Shown here: positions 60,496 to 64,000 of the stretch, piece after piece | How the letters are laid out: every line of letters starts with the position of its first letter | Numbering within the stretch: position 1 is the first letter of the stretch | DNA from: Prevotella melaninogenica | GTDB taxonomy: Bacteria > Bacteroidota > Bacteroidia > Bacteroidales > Bacteroidaceae | Length of the DNA: 64,000 nt | Direction: 5' to 3' | Assembly (NCBI RefSeq): GCF_003609775.1 | Contig: NZ_AP018050.1 | Coordinates: 1 to 64,000 of the forward strand | The notes under the pieces: model-generated | Database searches by the model: none | Told to the model about the DNA's origin: nothing | The model's input: the letters and a program-made list of their open reading frames with translations, nothing else | Translations under genes and position numbers: made by a program

Positions 60496-61173
60496 ATGAC
60501 TACAACAAGATTAAAAAAGAAAGTTGTCTATACTGGTACTATTATATTAAAGACCGGTTTACACATTGGTGGAACAAATGCAGCACTCAACATTGGTGGA
60601 CCAGATAAATTTGTAGTTCGTAACCCTTTAACCAATATTCCTTATATACCAGGAAGTTCTCTTAAAGGGAAGCTACGATGTTTAGTTGAATTAGCAAATG
60701 GAGAGTCTAATGAAGGTAAACCTTCAAACAATCCACAAAGCAAAGCTGGTGCATTGTTTGGTACTGCAGGAGATAGTGAGTCAAATCATGCATCACGCCT
60801 AATTGTAAGAGATGCAGTTATGGCAACACAAAATGATGACGAAAATGAACTAAAAATATTTGGACTTAAACGTTCTGACATACTAGACTTTAGCAATACT
60901 GATTTACCATTTACCGAGAGTAAAACAGAAGTAAATATAGATCGCATTACAGCTAAGGCTAATCCACGAACTTTTGAAAGAGTACCAGCAGGGGCATTTT
61001 TCAAGTTAGAAATGATTCTAAATATCTTTGAAGGAGAAGATGAAAGTAGTTTAAGAAGCACTCTAAATCAAGGAATTACCCTTCTACATGACGATTACCT
61101 TGGAGGAAACGGTTCACGTGGATACGGCCAAGTTGGAATAAAAATAATAAAAGAAGACGAAAAGACTTATTGA
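60496..61173 (+). CDS. csm3: Type III-A CRISPR protein Csm3
   Basis: Csm3 forms the helical backbone along the guide RNA and cuts target RNA at six-nucleotide intervals. The 225-residue RAMP protein has TGLHIGG at residues 20-26, the catalytic Asp37 in IGGPDKFVVRNP (equivalent to Asp32 of Staphylococcus epidermidis Csm3) and the PYIPGSSLKGKLR motif after it. GGNGSRGYGQV near the C-terminus is the glycine-rich RAMP loop. The ATG at 60496 is preferred to one at 60436 because it begins the first beta strand and leaves csm2 intact. Catalysis is predicted intact. Confidence 0.93.
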   Translation: MTTTRLKKKVVYTGTIILKTGLHIGGTNAALNIGGPDKFVVRNPLTNIPYIPGSSLKGKLRCLVELANGESNEGKPSNNPQSKAGALFGTAGDSESNHASRLIVRDAVMATQNDDENELKIFGLKRSDILDFSNTDLPFTESKTEVNIDRITAKANPRTFERVPAGAFFKLEMILNIFEGEDESSLRSTLNQGITLLHDDYLGGNGSRGYGQVGIKIIKEDEKTY

Positions 61174-61175
61174 GT

Positions 61176-62177
61176 ATGAAGACATTCTCAATCATAAAGC
61201 TAACTAACCTCTCTCCCATACATATAGGAATGGGCAGAGAGGCCACAGACTGTTCTGCACACACGCTACATTCTGATACTCTTTCTGCAGCATTGGCAGC
61301 TATGCGGGTACAAATTAAAGGCCCTAAAGAAATTAAAGAGTTTATAAATTCTTTTTCTATCAGCTCAGCCTTCCCCTTTTGGGAAAACCATCTTTTTCTA
61401 CCAAAACCGCAAGGCCGCCTACAGGTTAGAATCAGAGAAAAAGAAGAAAGTCTAACACGTAAAATTCTTAAAGGAGTCCAATATATAGAAAGTAGTCTTT
61501 GGAGTCAACTAATTAAAGGAGAAGTAATTTATGTAGATCAAAATCAAATACACAAGAACCTGCTCTATGGTTCAATGAATAACGGATCATTTCCTATTAT
61601 CTCACGTTCACAAGTAAATGAGCGAGTTAGCGTATCACGGGAAAAAGGGAAAGATGCAGAACCCTTCTTCTTCGAGTGGGATTTTTATCATAATAAAGCT
61701 GGACTCTATGTTCTTACTGATGCTAAAAAAGAATTACTCAAAGAATTATATGAGCTCTTCACCATACTCGGTGAACAGGGAATAGGAACAGACCGAAATA
61801 TTGGTGGCGGCAAATTCAATGTTGAATATGGAGGGACATTAGAATTAGGGGAAACAAAAGAAAATAGTAACGGACAATTGCTTCTCTCACTCTATATCCC
61901 AACAGAAGAAGAGCTTCCAAAACTCAACCTCAAGAACTCCCTGTATAGCATTTTACCTCGAGGTGGTTTTATGGCTGGTAGCTGTAATGAAAAAAATCGG
62001 CATCTTCACAAAAAAAACATATATATGTTCAATGTCGGTTCTTACTTCATTACAAAAGAGCAATTACAAGGAAAAGTCGTAGATTTACAGCCCACATGGA
62101 ACAGTAACGAAATGCATCCTGTCTACAGAAGCGGATTACCTCTTAGTGTACCTATTAAAATATTAAACTATGAGTAA
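61176..62177 (+). CDS. csm4: Type III-A CRISPR protein Csm4
   Basis: Csm4 binds the 5' handle of the guide RNA and joins the backbone to Cas10. The 333-residue RAMP protein starts with IIKLTNLSPIHIGMGRE and SAHTLHSDTLSAALAA, the usual Csm4 opening, and has the loop GEQGIGTDRNIGGGKFNV near residue 207. It starts 2 bp past the csm3 stop and overlaps csm5 by 8 bp. The ATG at 61176 is chosen over an earlier TTG. Confidence 0.9.
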   Translation: MKTFSIIKLTNLSPIHIGMGREATDCSAHTLHSDTLSAALAAMRVQIKGPKEIKEFINSFSISSAFPFWENHLFLPKPQGRLQVRIREKEESLTRKILKGVQYIESSLWSQLIKGEVIYVDQNQIHKNLLYGSMNNGSFPIISRSQVNERVSVSREKGKDAEPFFFEWDFYHNKAGLYVLTDAKKELLKELYELFTILGEQGIGTDRNIGGGKFNVEYGGTLELGETKENSNGQLLLSLYIPTEEELPKLNLKNSLYSILPRGGFMAGSCNEKNRHLHKKNIYMFNVGSYFITKEQLQGKVVDLQPTWNSNEMHPVYRSGLPLSVPIKILNYE

Positions 62178-63282
62178 AGTCAAAATAGATATCGTGAGCA
62201 GAGTTCATATTGGTTCTGGTGAAATTCTGCAATATGGAAGTGATTTCATAGATTTCCAAGAAGGGGGTGATAATTATGTAGGTATTATATCTCCTCGAAA
62301 AATAATGTCTCTGATAAAAAATGATACAAAAGCATTAGACGCTTGGATAGCAACTATTGAAAGAAAAAAATCTATCATTGACTTTATGAAGACCTATGCT
62401 CCAAAAGCAATTACTGATGATTATTGCTTCAGAATTGATCATACGTATGAAACTCTTAAAGAAAATGACACCCTCCAAACTTTTATTCATAACGGTTTAG
62501 GAGATCCCTACATCCCAGGGAGTTCTATCAAAGGTGCAATACGCACAGCTGTCCTATCCAATATTATCAATAAAAAAAATGAAGTGGAAAATCTTGTTAA
62601 TCCTACAAGGATTAATGCAAAAGCTATAGAGCAGCACTTGTTAGGAGAAAATCCGAACAAAGATATATACCGTTTTCTCAAAATTGGAGATGCCGTTTTC
62701 GGTAATAATTATGAAAATATTGTAAGATTATTTAGTATTAATGAACGGGAAACAAACAGCTACTGGGATACATCTAAAAGCCAGTTGGTTGAAACATTGA
62801 TGCCCAAAGATTCATCTGTCTGCGAAATAAGACTTGATTTAAAAGCTTATGAATACGCAAAAAAATATGTCCAAGAGCTACCAGAATGTATGTCATCACT
62901 CAATAAAATGTTCTCTACTATCAATCAACATACAAAGAGCTTATTAGCTCATGAAATAAAATATTGGCAAGACCATATTAATAATCCAAATGCTGAAAAC
63001 GTAGATAAATACATTAAAAACCTGGAAATCATTATGGAACAGATACAAAAATGCAAAGACCCAAGTAAGACCTCCTGTATCCTACGTTTAGGAGCAGGAT
63101 CAGGATGGCGATTCATTACTGGAGCATGGGCTGAAACATTTGAAAAATTCAACGAAAGTATTGTTCCTGTAGCACGTCCTCAAAATCAAAGATATAGTAA
63201 TTACAGCTTTCCTAAATCAAGAAGGCTTGATAGTTCCTGTAAACCTTTAGGTTTCATACGTATGACATTATTAGAGGATTAA
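62170..63282 (+). CDS. csm5: Type III-A CRISPR protein Csm5
   Basis: Csm5 caps the 3' end of the Csm backbone and takes part in guide RNA maturation. The 370-residue RAMP protein has SRVHIGSGE near residue 10, GDPYIPGSSIKGAIRTAVL near 116 and LRLGAGSGWRF near 307. It overlaps csm4 by 8 bp, and the effector gene follows 3 bp later. Confidence 0.9.
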   Translation: MSKVKIDIVSRVHIGSGEILQYGSDFIDFQEGGDNYVGIISPRKIMSLIKNDTKALDAWIATIERKKSIIDFMKTYAPKAITDDYCFRIDHTYETLKENDTLQTFIHNGLGDPYIPGSSIKGAIRTAVLSNIINKKNEVENLVNPTRINAKAIEQHLLGENPNKDIYRFLKIGDAVFGNNYENIVRLFSINERETNSYWDTSKSQLVETLMPKDSSVCEIRLDLKAYEYAKKYVQELPECMSSLNKMFSTINQHTKSLLAHEIKYWQDHINNPNAENVDKYIKNLEIIMEQIQKCKDPSKTSCILRLGAGSGWRFITGAWAETFEKFNESIVPVARPQNQRYSNYSFPKSRRLDSSCKPLGFIRMTLLED

Positions 63283-63285
63283 GCA

Positions 63286-64000
63286 ATGAAAAAAAAGGTA
63301 CATATAGCGCTTGTCGGAGGTCAAACTATGCCTGTTATTCTCGGTATAAAAGAAAGTTTTCCTGACGAGGTCATACTTGTGCATTCTGAGAAAAGCGCAT
63401 CTGAAGCAAAACATATAGAGAACCTCTGTTCTGAAGAATGCAATCTACAAGAATTTCCACCTGTTGATTATGATACTATCAAAGTTTCTGTTAACAAACT
63501 ATTACACAAACTTACTGATGATGAGATAACAATCAACCTATCTGGTGGAACAAAGCCATGGGCTCTTTCATTTGCCTTACAAACACAAGGGATGAAGAAT
63601 GTTACATTGTTATACATCGATCAAAATAGTATATGCTACAACTATACCCAACAAAAGAAATGGACTTGTAAAGGCCTCAACATGGAAGAGTTAATGCAGT
63701 ACAATGGTCAACTTGCAAAGTCACATATCTTATTAGATGACTATACAGAAGATGATCTTGATATCTTACAGGCAATAAAAGCTATAAGGCAATATAACTT
63801 TAACGATTTTAATAGATTAACAACACCTGGAAAAGATGGACAAAAAAAAATAAACAATCAAAGTAAAGGAACACTTCAAACCTCCAATGGTTCATACATA
63901 GAATGGAACAAAAAAGAAAATTACATAACTCTATCACTGAGTGGCAAATATGGATTTAAAGAAAACACATTTGAGTCCCCACACATTATGCAGATTGTTT
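63286..64000 (+). CDS. CARF-domain effector, Card1/Can2-like (partial)
   Basis: The frame is open to the window edge, giving at least 238 residues; the end lies outside. Residues 1-130 look like a CARF domain, the sensor of cyclic oligoadenylates: a Rossmann-like start (VHIALVGGQTMPVILGI) and NLSGGTK at residues 84-90, a typical nucleotide-contacting loop. This plus the C-terminal segment (WNKKENYITLSLSGKYGF) fits Card1/Can2 (DUF1887) proteins, which carry a PD-(D/E)xK nuclease that degrades DNA or RNA when activated. The nuclease part is not in the window, so the class is inferred. It follows csm5 after 3 bp. Confidence 0.72.
   Translation, partial: MKKKVHIALVGGQTMPVILGIKESFPDEVILVHSEKSASEAKHIENLCSEECNLQEFPPVDYDTIKVSVNKLLHKLTDDEITINLSGGTKPWALSFALQTQGMKNVTLLYIDQNSICYNYTQQKKWTCKGLNMEELMQYNGQLAKSHILLDDYTEDDLDILQAIKAIRQYNFNDFNRLTTPGKDGQKKINNQSKGTLQTSNGSYIEWNKKENYITLSLSGKYGFKENTFESPHIMQIV

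Overview
The window looks like chromosomal DNA of a Prevotella-type member of the Bacteroidetes. It is AT-rich. Many genes are preceded by the Bacteroidetes promoter (TTTG, 19-20 nt, TAnnTTTG) with few Shine-Dalgarno sites. Two gene products end in tails of the kind common on secreted Prevotella proteins. Several families (RprX/RprY, DUF5687-like, DUF3160 with YARHG) are Bacteroidetes-associated. No rRNA or tRNA gene was seen. All names come from reading motifs; no database search was possible.

Layout. 0-0.5 kb: a promoter-to-terminator stretch without a gene, a candidate small RNA. 0.5-5.6 kb: secreted proteins (YARHG/DUF3160, CapA-like) and an acidic-tailed protein. 5.6-6.4 kb: two very small genes of 37 and 27 codons with their own promoters. 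6.6-10.5 kb: AlkD-like HEAT protein, TPR protein and a solute-binding lipoprotein, divergent from radA (10.6-12 kb). 12.4-15.2 kb: ribH and a TPR membrane protein, divergent from recF and a DciA-like gene. 15.4-15.7 kb: a second candidate small RNA. 15.8-18.5 kb: dapA, an EamA transporter and truA. 19.1-23.5 kb: comEC, divergent from a flavodoxin/ferredoxin protein and a secreted M6 protease. 24.1-30.9 kb: acyl-CoA synthetase, yebC-pheT and a zinc metallopeptidase. 31.2-35.4 kb: FAD dehydrogenase, divergent from thrA (aspartokinase/homoserine dehydrogenase). 35.5-37.8 kb: a three-gene cell-surface operon with a small LLGGS protein. 38.2-41.8 kb: nadBAC. 42.2-44.5 kb: rprXY. 45.1-47.5 kb: an outer-membrane receptor. 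47.8-51.2 kb: tilS, an rRNA methyltransferase and a 3'-5' exonuclease. 51.3-55.9 kb: ftsK, lolA and a DUF5687-like membrane protein.

56.8-64 kb holds a type III-A CRISPR-Cas operon: cas6, cas10/csm1, csm2, csm3, csm4, csm5 and the start of a CARF-domain effector of the Card1/Can2 kind that runs off the window. The Cas10 has an intact GGDD cyclase motif, but its HD nuclease residues look degenerate. Csm3 keeps its catalytic Asp. The operon therefore appears built to cut target RNA and signal through cyclic oligoadenylate to the terminal effector. No CRISPR array and no cas1/cas2 lie in the window.

Intergenic regions carry several repeat families: a ~90-130 bp element in four copies, a long AT-rich palindrome in three copies at gene 3' ends, a degenerate GTGCTTAGC-type palindrome, and a 123-bp MITE-like element. 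They are described in the findings.
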